From positions 1 through 14,292 of the forward strand of contig JADFKM010000053.1 in assembly GCA_022564935.1 (NCBI GenBank): a stretch of DNA of 14,292 bases. Direction: 5' to 3'. The stretch comes from Candidatus Dadabacteria bacterium (GTDB taxonomy: Bacteria; Desulfobacterota_D; UBA1144; Nemesobacterales; JADFKM01). The position numbers and the translations under genes are program-made. Each line of letters starts with the position of its first letter. Position 1 is the stretch's first letter. The notes below the pieces were generated by a model, which saw only the letters and a list, made by a program, of their open reading frames with translations, ran no database searches and was not told where the DNA came from. Of this stretch, positions 1 through 7,170 are shown piece by piece.

Positions 1-196
1 GAGTGCACCTTCTATTTTATAACCCGGAGAGCTAAATTACAAAGCGGGGAAGTAAAAGGGTAGGACATACAGATGTGGGAGAGGGCGATAAGAAGGGGGC
101 ATAAAACTGCGAGTAGCAACGCTTAATTGTACTCCTGCATGTATAGGCGCGGCCTGCCGAAGGTTTCATTTCAGGGGTTTGATAGGGCGGTCGCCA
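1..196. other. Left flank, no gene recognised
   Basis: This lies downstream of the acyl-CoA ligase stop codon and reaches the window edge. Frame 1 on the + strand is open for 20 codons from the edge to a TAG at 61-63, which could be the tail of a truncated gene, but it has no recognisable motif. I see no strong hairpin with a T-tract that would terminate the ligase transcript. Confidence 0.4.
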
Positions 197-1882
197 TTAA
201 CGCTTGATCTTGTATCCGGCCTTTGCCATGTCCCAGGTGTCCGACGTCACCCCTTCCTGTTTTAATATGTGCTTCCTTACACGCTCGGTGGGCGTCTTGG
301 GCAGCTTGTTGACGAACCTGATCAGCGTAGGGACCATAAAGTACGGCATCAGCTCCTCACAGTGCTTTGCCAGGTCTTCGGGGTCAATCTCCGAGCCGGG
401 CTTCTTGACCGCCACTATCATGAGCTCGTCCTCTGCGTACTTTCCCTCTCCGGCGCTTACGCCGAAGGCCGCCGCTTCGGCGATTGCCGGGTGTCGGCAC
501 ACTATCTTCTCCACCTCTAAGGAGCTTATGTTCTCGCCCCTTTTCCTGATGTAGTCCTTGACCCTGTCCACAAAATACACGTAATCGTCGCTGTCCATAC
601 GCCCCGCGTCGCCTGTATGGTACCAGAAATTCCTGAAGTCCTCGACAGTTTTTTCAGGCATTTTGTGGTAGTGATAAAGCATGATGTTGGGTATCCTGGG
701 CCTTACCACTATTTCCCCGACCTGCCCCCTCTCAAGCTCCTCGTCGGTTTCGGGGTTTACTATCTTTATCTCGTATCCCGGTGCGGTCTTTCCGCATGAG
801 CTGAGCCTGAACGGCTCGTCAGGGGGCATGTAGGTGACCACGCCGGTTTCGGTAAGCCCGTAGCCCTCGAGTATCTTTATGTTGAACCTCTCCATGTATT
901 CCTCCAGTATGTCATGGGGAGATGGGGAGATCAGCGTGAGCCTAACGTTGTGCTCCCTTTCCTCGGGTATGGGCTCCTGGCGCCAGAGGAAGTAGCTCAT
1001 GGCTCCCAGAAGGTTGAATACGGTCGCTCCTGAGGCCTTCATCCATTTCCAGAAGTTCGTAGTGCTGAATCTCTCGTAAACCACTATCTTGCACCCTGCT
1101 ATAAGGGCCGGGTAGACCGACAGCACCTGCGCGTTTGAGTGGAAGAGCGGCAGGCAGGTGAAAAGCACGTCGTCGGGATCGATGTCCATCAGCTCGCTGT
1201 ATCCGTTGGCGCTGTAGTAGTCAGCGGCGTTGGATTTGAATGCCCCTTTGGAGCGTCCGGTGGTTCCGGAGGTGTACATCAAGCGCGCGACGTCTACAAA
1301 GCTCGTTTCTACCTCCGGCTCCCGGGCAGAAGAACTTTCAATGAGTTCCGTGTATGAGAAAAGCGGCTTAGAAGTGACTGCCTTCGAGTCGAATTCACTC
1401 GTCCTTTGTTTAGTCCATACGACTATTTTCTCGACCTGCTGTATTGAATCCTGTATGGGAGCTACCCTCTCAAGCAGTTCCTCTGATATGAAGAGCACTT
1501 TGGCATCGGAGTTGTCGATGATGTATTCGAGAAAATCCATTTTGTAAGCGTTGTTCACGGGAGCCATGACCGCTCCGGCCTTGAGAATCCCGAACCAGAC
1601 GGCCACATAGTCGGCTGAGTTGGGCAGTAGAACCGCCACCCTGTCTCCCTTCTCTACGGCCGAGGCGATAAGGGCGTTTGCGACTTTATTGGCCAGGTCG
1701 TTAATCTCCCTGAAACTGATTGGGGGCTCGTTTTGAAATTGAAGGAACGGTTTATCCCCGAGCTCTTCGGCTCTTTTTTGAAGTATCTTCGCAAGGACCC
1801 ACTGCTCCCTGTTTTGTTTCAGGTACCATTCGGGGTCGAAAGGCCTTCTCCTCTCGATATTCATATCAACTGTGCCGGACAT
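197..1882 (-). CDS. CaiC-like ATP-dependent acyl-CoA ligase
   Basis: A class I adenylate-forming enzyme of 561 residues. Such enzymes activate a carboxylic acid to an acyl-AMP and transfer it to CoA; the substrate cannot be read from sequence. In order I see the A3 P-loop YTSGTTGRSKG (203-213), A5 GYGLTET (340-346), A7 YHTGD (421-425), and A8 from DRVKDYIRKRGEN (from 439). The A10 region reads PKTPTERVRK (528-537), with Arg where the family usually has a catalytic Lys in T-G-K. The C-terminal end with DTWD resembles carnitine/crotonobetaine-CoA ligase-type proteins. I chose the ATG at 1882 because GGGGGAAGAG precedes it as a Shine-Dalgarno region. The in-frame ATG at 1906 (8 residues longer) has no such site and would translate the Shine-Dalgarno itself. 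It is transcribed divergently from the rimP operon and is functionally unrelated to it. The family call is secure; the substrate is unknown. Confidence 0.9.
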   Translation of the reverse strand: MSGTVDMNIERRRPFDPEWYLKQNREQWVLAKILQKRAEELGDKPFLQFQNEPPISFREINDLANKVANALIASAVEKGDRVAVLLPNSADYVAVWFGILKAGAVMAPVNNAYKMDFLEYIIDNSDAKVLFISEELLERVAPIQDSIQQVEKIVVWTKQRTSEFDSKAVTSKPLFSYTELIESSSAREPEVETSFVDVARLMYTSGTTGRSKGAFKSNAADYYSANGYSELMDIDPDDVLFTCLPLFHSNAQVLSVYPALIAGCKIVVYERFSTTNFWKWMKASGATVFNLLGAMSYFLWRQEPIPEEREHNVRLTLISPSPHDILEEYMERFNIKILEGYGLTETGVVTYMPPDEPFRLSSCGKTAPGYEIKIVNPETDEELERGQVGEIVVRPRIPNIMLYHYHKMPEKTVEDFRNFWYHTGDAGRMDSDDYVYFVDRVKDYIRKRGENISSLEVEKIVCRHPAIAEAAAFGVSAGEGKYAEDELMIVAVKKPGSEIDPEDLAKHCEELMPYFMVPTLIRFVNKLPKTPTERVRKHILKQEGVTSDTWDMAKAGYKIKR

Positions 1883-1941
1883 TTTCTCTTCCCCCTTTTT
1901 GGTCATTAAACGCAGTACTTTATTGTATTAAGCGGGATAAG

Positions 1942-1970
1942 ATTATATTCTAACCTACTGTTAGATTTAA
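1942..1970 (-). promoter_or_regulatory. Promoter of the acyl-CoA ligase gene
   Basis: On the - strand a perfect TATAAT (plus coordinates 1942-1947) is preceded at 17 bp by TTAAAT (1965-1970), a weak -35 matching 3 of 6 positions. Transcription would start near 1935, leaving a leader of about 50 nt before the ATG at 1882. The strong -10 and AT-rich setting support the call; the -35 is poor. Confidence 0.5.
1949..1965. promoter_or_regulatory. Palindromic operator candidate, TCTAAC-N5-GTTAGA
   Basis: A perfect 6-bp inverted repeat with a 5-bp centre (TCTAAC CTACT GTTAGA). It occupies the spacer between the -10 and -35 of the ligase promoter, so a bound dimer would block RNA polymerase. The size and half-site style resemble operators of TetR-type repressors, which often control acyl-CoA ligase genes. 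No regulator gene is visible in the window, so the regulator class is an inference. Confidence 0.4.
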
Positions 1971-2012
1971 GCCAGTTCAGTTCAATTTCAACTAGTCCTC
2001 ACACTCGGTTAT

Positions 2013-2041
2013 TTGCTCTTTTTACGGATGTAGTGTAGAAT
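2013..2041 (+). promoter_or_regulatory. Candidate promoter of the rimP-nusA operon
   Basis: TTGCTC (2013-2018), a 17-bp spacer, then TAGAAT (2036-2041), which matches the -10 consensus at 5 of 6 positions. The predicted start is near 2047-2049, giving a leader of roughly 57 nt that contains the terminator hairpin at 2065-2088. The -35 matches at only 3 of 6 positions. Confidence 0.4.
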
Positions 2042-2064
2042 TTTTTGCAAATTTAGCTCTGTCG

Positions 2065-2088
2065 AGCGGGTTTTATCCCGCTTTTTTT
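2065..2088 (+). terminator. Intrinsic terminator/attenuator in the rimP leader
   Basis: The stem AGCGGG (2065-2070) pairs perfectly with CCCGCT (2077-2082) around a 6-nt TTTTAT loop, followed directly by a run of seven T (2082-2088). The T-run orients it to the + strand; the - strand has no T-tract after the stem. It ends only 16 nt before the rimP ATG, and no + strand gene lies upstream for it to terminate. It is therefore best read as a leader attenuator. NusA-dependent attenuation of the rimP-nusA operon is known in Bacillus subtilis, which makes autoregulation a reasonable inference here. Confidence 0.75.
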
Positions 2089-2104
2089 ATTTCCGGGGTT
2101 TTAA

Positions 2105-2578
2105 ATGGGAACAAGAGATGTCCGGAGGAGTACCGCGGATAAGGTGAATGAGCTCTTGGAACCGGTGCTCGTTGAAAACGGCTTTGAGCTTGTTGAGGTT
2201 GTTTACAGGACCGAGGGCAGGGGCAAGTTGTTGAGGATATTTCTCGATAAAGACGGTGGCATTAATATAGACGATTGCACTAAGGTATCCAGGGAGCTCG
2301 GCGCGCTGCTCGATGTGTATGAGGTAATAGGCGGTGAGTACACCCTGGAGGTATCCTCTCCGGGGCTGAGGAGGCCCCTGAAGAGGCCTGCCGACTTCAT
2401 GAGGTTCAGGGGGAGAAAGGTGAAGATCAAAACCACCGTGGATATCGATGAAAGGAGCATATTCGTGGGCAAACTGCTCGGTTTTGCCGAGAATGTAATA
2501 ACGGTCGAGGTTGATGGAGGAGGCCACTCCATTCCCATGGAAAGCATAAAGTGGGCAAACCTTGAACCGGACTTTTAG
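2105..2578 (+). CDS. rimP: Ribosome maturation factor RimP
   Basis: At 157 residues it has the usual length for RimP, a cytoplasmic factor for late 30S subunit assembly. The N-terminal alpha/beta domain (about 1-92) includes ELVEVVY (28-34) and ends in the family signature SSPGLRRPL (84-92). The C-terminal SH3-like domain covers about 95-157. It is the first gene of the operon, as in many bacteria where rimP precedes nusA. The Shine-Dalgarno is weak (GGGG at 2094-2097) and lies just past the terminator T-run, so both transcription and translation initiation may limit expression. Its TAG stop overlaps the Shine-Dalgarno of nusA (AGGAGGT, 2577-2583). Confidence 0.95.
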   Translation: MGTRDVRRSTADKVNELLEPVLVENGFELVEVVYRTEGRGKLLRIFLDKDGGINIDDCTKVSRELGALLDVYEVIGGEYTLEVSSPGLRRPLKRPADFMRFRGRKVKIKTTVDIDERSIFVGKLLGFAENVITVEVDGGGHSIPMESIKWANLEPDF

Positions 2579-2592
2579 GAGGTAAGGGAGCT

Positions 2593-3966
2593 ATGACTAC
2601 GGAGCTTAGCAGGGTAATAGATTCGGTGTATAAAGACAAGGGCATTGACCGAGATGCTATTGTTACCGCCGTGGAAGAGGCGGTTCTTTCCGCGGCCCAG
2701 AAGCTTTTCCGTATGGACGGCAAGATCAAGGAGCTCGAAGTCCATTTCAATGAGGAAGAGGGCGACATAGAGCTTTTTGAGTTCAAGACGGTCGTTGTGG
2801 ATGTTGAGGATCCGGAAACAGAGATTGAGCTTAGGGATGCGGTTGAGCTCGACCCCGAGGCCGAAGAAGGCGACCTCATCGGAGTGAGAATCGACCCAGA
2901 TTTCACTCGGGTAGCCATCCAGAACGCCAAGCAAAAGATAATGCAAAAGCTGAGGGAAGCGGAAGGAAAGGTGATATATGAGGAGTATATAAGCAGAAAG
3001 GGTGAGCTCGTAAGCGGTATCGTGAGACGCATTGAGAGGAAGTTCGTCATAGTGGACCTCGGAAGAACGGAGGCAATTCTCCCCCCCGAGCACCAGGTGC
3101 CCAGGGAGTATTACAAGCCCAAGGAGCGCTTAAGGGCAGTTCTAGTCGATATAAAGGAAACTAAGAAGGTGCCCCAGCTTATCCTATCTCGCACCCACAT
3201 CGATTTCGTCAAAAGACTGTTTCAATCTGAAGTGCCGGAGATAACCGAGGGCATAGTGGAAATAAAGAACATATCACGCGAACCGGGCACCAGGACAAAA
3301 ATAGCCGTAGCATCGCACGACTCCGACGTAGACCCCGTCGGGGCGTGTGTAGGCATGAGGGGCTCCAGGGTACAGAACATAATACAGGAGTTGAGAGGGG
3401 AAAAAGTAGATATAGTCCCATGGTCGCCTGACCCCGCTAGATTCGTTTGCAACGCCCTGTCCCCGGCGCTTGTGAACAAGGTGATAATAGACGAGTATAA
3501 CAAGTCGATGGAGGTAATTGTGAACGACGACCAGCTTTCCCTCGCAATAGGCAGAAGGGGTCAAAACGTGAGGCTTGCTTCCCGCCTCAGCGATTGGAAA
3601 GTGGATATCAAGACCGACACTCAGATGATGAAGGAGAAGATGGAGTCGTTGGGAGTGTTGATGACCCTGCCTAATGTAGGGGAGGTTACGGCGAATCTGC
3701 TCTACGGCGAGGGGTTCCGCTCGCTCGAGGACATTGCTTTTGCAGAACCATCTATGCTCGTGAAGGCCGGGGGCATTAATGACGAAGAAAAAGCCCTGGC
3801 CATTCAAACCTCGGCCAGAATAGCCCTGAAGGATAAGCTCGATAAAATGACAGAAGTTCAGGAGGTTGAGGAAGAGCAGGGAGGGGAGCCCGAAGAAGTT
3901 CAAGTACCCGAACAAGCTCAGGAGCAGGAGCAAGTTGAGGAGCTAACTCCGGTGGAAGAAACATAG
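2593..3966 (+). CDS. nusA: Transcription termination/antitermination factor NusA
   Basis: NusA binds RNA polymerase and nascent RNA and modulates pausing, intrinsic termination and antitermination. Of its 457 residues, the N-terminal polymerase-binding domain covers about 1-125 and the S1 domain about 135-200 (starts KGELVSGIV). KH1 has GMRG (254-257) and KH2 has GRRG (320-323). One helix-hairpin-helix/AR-like domain follows (about 350-412, with LPNVGEVTANLL). The last ~37 residues are a low-complexity Glu/Gln/Val/Pro tail. E. coli NusA instead carries two acidic-repeat domains. The ATG is preceded by AGGAGGT overlapping the rimP stop, so the two are probably coupled. NusA could act on the terminator upstream of rimP as an autoregulator (inference). 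Confidence 0.97.
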   Translation: MTTELSRVIDSVYKDKGIDRDAIVTAVEEAVLSAAQKLFRMDGKIKELEVHFNEEEGDIELFEFKTVVVDVEDPETEIELRDAVELDPEAEEGDLIGVRIDPDFTRVAIQNAKQKIMQKLREAEGKVIYEEYISRKGELVSGIVRRIERKFVIVDLGRTEAILPPEHQVPREYYKPKERLRAVLVDIKETKKVPQLILSRTHIDFVKRLFQSEVPEITEGIVEIKNISREPGTRTKIAVASHDSDVDPVGACVGMRGSRVQNIIQELRGEKVDIVPWSPDPARFVCNALSPALVNKVIIDEYNKSMEVIVNDDQLSLAIGRRGQNVRLASRLSDWKVDIKTDTQMMKEKMESLGVLMTLPNVGEVTANLLYGEGFRSLEDIAFAEPSMLVKAGGINDEEKALAIQTSARIALKDKLDKMTEVQEVEEEQGGEPEEVQVPEQAQEQEQVEELTPVEET

Positions 3967-3977
3967 GGCTTAGGGGG

Positions 3978-4004
3978 TGTGCATTTGGCGGAGCCGAATG
4001 CGCA
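3978..4004 (+). other. Stable hairpin just after nusA, no T-tract
   Basis: A 12-bp stem (3978-3989 with 3993-4004) closes on a 3-nt GGA loop, with two G-U wobbles and no bulge. Its core is GCATTTGGC against GCCGAATGC. It starts 12 nt after the nusA stop. No T-run follows, so it is unlikely to be an intrinsic terminator. An mRNA 3'-end stabiliser or an RNase processing site separating nusA and infB messages fits better. Confidence 0.55.
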
Positions 4005-4121
4005 ATGAGCGAGGCGGAGGTTCTTTGTGATGGCGGCCCCAAGGGGAATGGGATTACATATTAGTTTGTTGAGGTCGAGCCTTACTAGATGCGATTTTTA
4101 GATATGCGTTCCCCCTTAGCT

Positions 4122-4149
4122 TTGCAATTAAGAGTTAATGTTGTAACAT
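4122..4149 (+). promoter_or_regulatory. Candidate internal promoter for infB
   Basis: Within the 223-bp gap between nusA and infB, TTGCAA (4122-4127), a 16-bp spacer and TAACAT (4144-4149) each match consensus at 4 of 6 positions. They sit in a strikingly AT-rich stretch. A start near 4156 would give a short leader to the infB ATG at 4190. The rest of the gap holds the hairpin at 3978-4004 and no recognised gene. Confidence 0.35.
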
Positions 4150-4189
4150 AATTTAATTAAATTTTTCACTCAAAAAAGGTGTTTATTAC

Positions 4190-6862
4190 ATGGCGAATAT
4201 CAGAGTCTATGACCTTTCGAAGGAACTTGGCGTGTCAAACAAAGAGGTCATAGAGTTAGCCGTAAAGATTGGCATACGAGTCAAAAGCCACTCCAGCTCT
4301 ATATCGGATGAAGAGGCCCGGAGAATAAAGGATAACTTGGGTTCATTAAGATCAAACGGGGGACTGGCTCCGGGGGGGGAGGGTCTTGACAATAAGGCTT
4401 CGGATACCGAAGAACAGGTCAGGATTATAAGGTCTGAGACCGAAGGGGAAGAGATCGTCGAAAGACGTAAAGGCCATTCGGTGGTTCTTAGAAAGAGGAG
4501 GAAAAAGGTTGTAGAGCCTAAGGAGGAGCCTAAACCGGAGGAGACAAATTCTGAAGAGTCCCAGGAGCTTACAGCAGCCGGGGAGGCTGCCGAGCCCGCT
4601 GAGGTGAAACAGACCCCTCTCCAAGACCGGCCTCAGGTAGACGGGGCCCCTACCGCGGAGACACTGGAAACTCATGCCGAGGAGCTAAGCCCGGAGGCCG
4701 AGGAGACGGCGGCCGCCCCTGAGGCGGTTGATGAGGGGACCCTACCGCCAGAAGACGGGGGGCTCCCGAGGGCTGAGCGCGGAGCTGAGGCAAAGGGGAG
4801 AAAACAGGGTGCCGAAGCGCAGAGGAATGAAGAGGCGAGGAAGAAGAAAGCCAAGAAGGCGGTGAAGCCCAAGCGTGGAGAGATAATCGATGAGGAAACC
4901 CTTAAAGAGCTGAGAAGGGCCTTCAAAACGAAACTTCCCGTTAAGAAGAGAGAGTTTCTCGTCGATGACAAGAAGCCCCGCTTCAGAGGTGCCCAGAACG
5001 GAGGCCGCTCGGGAAGACAGACCCGTGGGACGGCCCGTGCCGAGCAATACGGCGCACACTCCGGAGACGCCGAAACCGCCAGGATTATAGAGTTCCCCGA
5101 AAGGCACGTGAAACGACCTATAAAGCTGGGGGAGAGCGTAAATGTCGGCGAGCTTGCAAAGAGGATGGGAATCAAGTCCTCTGGGCTGATCAAGAAGCTC
5201 ATTTCTCTCGGAGTGCCCGCCACAATAAATCAATCCATCGATCATGAGACCGCTACAATAGTTACAGAGGAACTGGGTTATGAAGTGACCCCCGATCTAT
5301 TTGAGGAAGAGGATCTTCTTTTAGAGAAGGACTCCGAGGTTGAAGGGCAGGAGCTTCCGAGGCCGCCCGTGGTGACTGTAATGGGTCACGTAGACCACGG
5401 AAAGACTACTCTGCTCGATTCGATAAGACGGACCAACGTTGTAGACAAAGAGGCGGGGGGAATAACTCAGCATATAGGCGCATACTGCGTAGATGTCCGA
5501 GAAAATAGGGTTGTTTTCATCGATACCCCGGGCCATGAGGCATTTACAGCCATGAGGTCGCGAGGGGCCCAGGTAACCGACATCGTTATACTTGTTGTAG
5601 CTGCAGACGACGGTGTCATGCCCCAGACCGAAGAGGCGGTAAACCACTCAAAGGCCGCTAAGGTGCCTATTATCGTGGCTTTGAATAAAATCGACAAGCC
5701 GGATGCCGATAAGGACAAGGTGCTCCGGCAGCTTTCCGAGATAGGCCTTGTCTCCGAGGAATGGGGAGGGGAAACGATGGTTTGCGAGGTGAGTGCGAAG
5801 ACGGGCCATGGAATTGACGGGCTTCTGGAAATGGTTCTTCTCCAGGCAGACATGCTTGAGTTGACGGCAAATCCCAATAAAAGGGCTAACGGCACTGTAA
5901 TCGATGCCAAGCTGGACAGGGGAAAGGGGCCTGTGGCAACTGTCATAGTTAAGGATGGAACTCTAAGGGTCGGCAATGTTGTTCTCGCCGGCACGACATA
6001 CGGGAAAGTCAGGGCACTGGTGGACGATAAAGGCGGCAGGATAGATGAGGCTACCCCGTCACTGCCGGTTGAGATAGTCGGCTTGTCCGGAGTGCCTTCG
6101 GGGGGCAATAATTTCTATGTGGTAAAGAACGAGAAAACTGCCAAGGAAATCGTTGCTCACAGGCAGGGCAGAGAGAGGGAAATGGTTGCTTCTACGTCAG
6201 TGAAGTTGAGCCTCGAGAACCTGTTCGATACCCTTAAAGAAGGAGAGATTAAGGAGCTTCTCTTAATTATCAAGACCGATGTCCAAGGCTCGATTGAAGC
6301 GCTTAAGGACTCTATTGAGAACATCGTTTCCGAGAAGTGCAGGGTCAAGATCATCCATTCGGCCGTAGGGGCCATAAATGAAACGGACATAGCGCTCGGG
6401 AGCGCATCGAATGCCATAGTTGTCGGCTTCAACGTAAGGCCCGAGCCCAAAGCCTTGGAAGCCGCTGAGAGGGAAAACGTCTCGATCGAGCTGCACTCGG
6501 TAATTTACGACGTTCTAGACCGCATAAAGAGCGCTATGGTAGGGCTGCTTGAGCCAATACAGTCCGAAAGGATACTCGGCCATGCAGATGTAAAGGCCAC
6601 GTTCCGAGTTTCGAAGGTTGGAACTATAGCCGGATGCAACGTTTCCGACGGTTTGGTTTCAAGGAATGACTTCGTGCGCGTTATCAGGGACGGAGTCACA
6701 GTATATGAGGGCAGGCTTGGCTCCCTGAAGCGGTTTAAAGATGACGTTAGAGAAGTGCAATCCGGGTACGAATGCGGTATAGGCATAGAAAGTTTCAACG
6801 ATATAAAGGTTGGAGATAGGTTTGAGCTCTTTACCTATGATGAGGTCACGCCTGAGCTGTGA
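4190..6862 (+). CDS. infB: Translation initiation factor IF-2
   Basis: The GTPase that places initiator fMet-tRNA on the 30S subunit and promotes 50S joining. Of 890 residues, an IF2_N domain occupies 1-50 (VYDLSKELGVSNKEV). A long charged, Ala/Glu/Lys/Arg-rich linker runs to about 305, and a second IF2_N-like domain covers about 309-366. The G domain has G1 GHVDHGKT (399-406), the switch I region GGITQHIGAY (423-432), G3 DTPGH (445-449), G4 NKID (499-502) and G5 SAKTG (535-539). Domains II, III and the fMet-tRNA-binding C-terminal domain follow to the end. AAGGTG (about 4176-4181) precedes the ATG. The linker is the variable part of the family. The TGA stop lies 6 nt before the ylxP ATG, implying coupling. 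Confidence 0.98.
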   Translation: MANIRVYDLSKELGVSNKEVIELAVKIGIRVKSHSSSISDEEARRIKDNLGSLRSNGGLAPGGEGLDNKASDTEEQVRIIRSETEGEEIVERRKGHSVVLRKRRKKVVEPKEEPKPEETNSEESQELTAAGEAAEPAEVKQTPLQDRPQVDGAPTAETLETHAEELSPEAEETAAAPEAVDEGTLPPEDGGLPRAERGAEAKGRKQGAEAQRNEEARKKKAKKAVKPKRGEIIDEETLKELRRAFKTKLPVKKREFLVDDKKPRFRGAQNGGRSGRQTRGTARAEQYGAHSGDAETARIIEFPERHVKRPIKLGESVNVGELAKRMGIKSSGLIKKLISLGVPATINQSIDHETATIVTEELGYEVTPDLFEEEDLLLEKDSEVEGQELPRPPVVTVMGHVDHGKTTLLDSIRRTNVVDKEAGGITQHIGAYCVDVRENRVVFIDTPGHEAFTAMRSRGAQVTDIVILVVAADDGVMPQTEEAVNHSKAAKVPIIVALNKIDKPDADKDKVLRQLSEIGLVSEEWGGETMVCEVSAKTGHGIDGLLEMVLLQADMLELTANPNKRANGTVIDAKLDRGKGPVATVIVKDGTLRVGNVVLAGTTYGKVRALVDDKGGRIDEATPSLPVEIVGLSGVPSGGNNFYVVKNEKTAKEIVAHRQGREREMVASTSVKLSLENLFDTLKEGEIKELLLIIKTDVQGSIEALKDSIENIVSEKCRVKIIHSAVGAINETDIALGSASNAIVVGFNVRPEPKALEAAERENVSIELHSVIYDVLDRIKSAMVGLLEPIQSERILGHADVKATFRVSKVGTIAGCNVSDGLVSRNDFVRVIRDGVTVYEGRLGSLKRFKDDVREVQSGYECGIGIESFNDIKVGDRFELFTYDEVTPEL

Positions 6863-6868
6863 TTGCAA

Positions 6869-7159
6869 ATGGTTGTTGGTGTAGAGAAAATAGAAATCAT
6901 TATGGACGGAAACAGATCCCTCAAGGATAAACGACAGATACTGAGGAGCTTAATACAGAGGGTTAAATCCAAATTCAACAACGTTTCAATTTCTGAAGTG
7001 GACTCCCATGACCTGTGGCAAAGGGCCACTCTGGGGGTCTCGTTTGTGAGTAACGACTCTCCCCTTGTGAATTCCCTGCTGGATCAAATAATAGGATTTA
7101 TAGATACTCTCGGGACGGTTGAAATAGTCGGTCGCGAGATAGAAATAATTCACTTCTAG
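6869..7159 (+). CDS. DUF503 (YlxP-like) small protein
   Basis: A 96-residue member of the DUF503/YlxP family, usually encoded between infB and rbfA. Its molecular role is not firmly established, although the constant neighbourhood points to ribosome assembly. Family signatures visible are SLKDKRQILRSLIQR (17-31) and EVDSHDLWQRATLG (43-56). I chose the ATG at 6869 because homologues typically begin with M-V-V-G-V as here. A TTG at 6863, abutting the infB stop, would add two residues. No strong Shine-Dalgarno is present, so translation probably depends on ribosomes ending on infB. Confidence 0.85.
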   Translation: MVVGVEKIEIIMDGNRSLKDKRQILRSLIQRVKSKFNNVSISEVDSHDLWQRATLGVSFVSNDSPLVNSLLDQIIGFIDTLGTVEIVGREIEIIHF

Positions 7160-7170
7160 GGTAAGGTCTT

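Noticed and set aside
1-63. Open frame 1 at the left edge as the tail of a truncated gene
   Set aside because: Only 20 codons and no recognisable motif; cannot be supported.
1883-1906. Longer N-terminus of the acyl-CoA ligase from the ATG at 1906
   Set aside because: The added residues KKGEE are the translated Shine-Dalgarno of the ATG at 1882, and no ribosome site precedes 1906.
3274-3933. 219-codon - strand frame opposite nusA
   Set aside because: The translation has no recognisable domain and its composition mirrors the KH/HhH coding sequence on the other strand.
3978-4004. nusA 3' hairpin as an intrinsic terminator
   Set aside because: The bases after the stem are AATGAGCGAGG with no T-run.
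4005-4064. 19-codon frame beginning MSEAEVLCDGG between nusA and infB, as a ylxR remnant
   Set aside because: No R-T-C-x-x-C-R motif, no Shine-Dalgarno, and too short to judge.
4672-6108. Long antisense open frames inside infB (for example 4672-5223 and 5467-6108 on the - strand)
   Set aside because: They lie opposite highly conserved IF-2 coding sequence, have low-complexity Ser/Pro-rich translations without family motifs, and no Shine-Dalgarno or promoter. They are shadows of the GC-rich third-position pattern.
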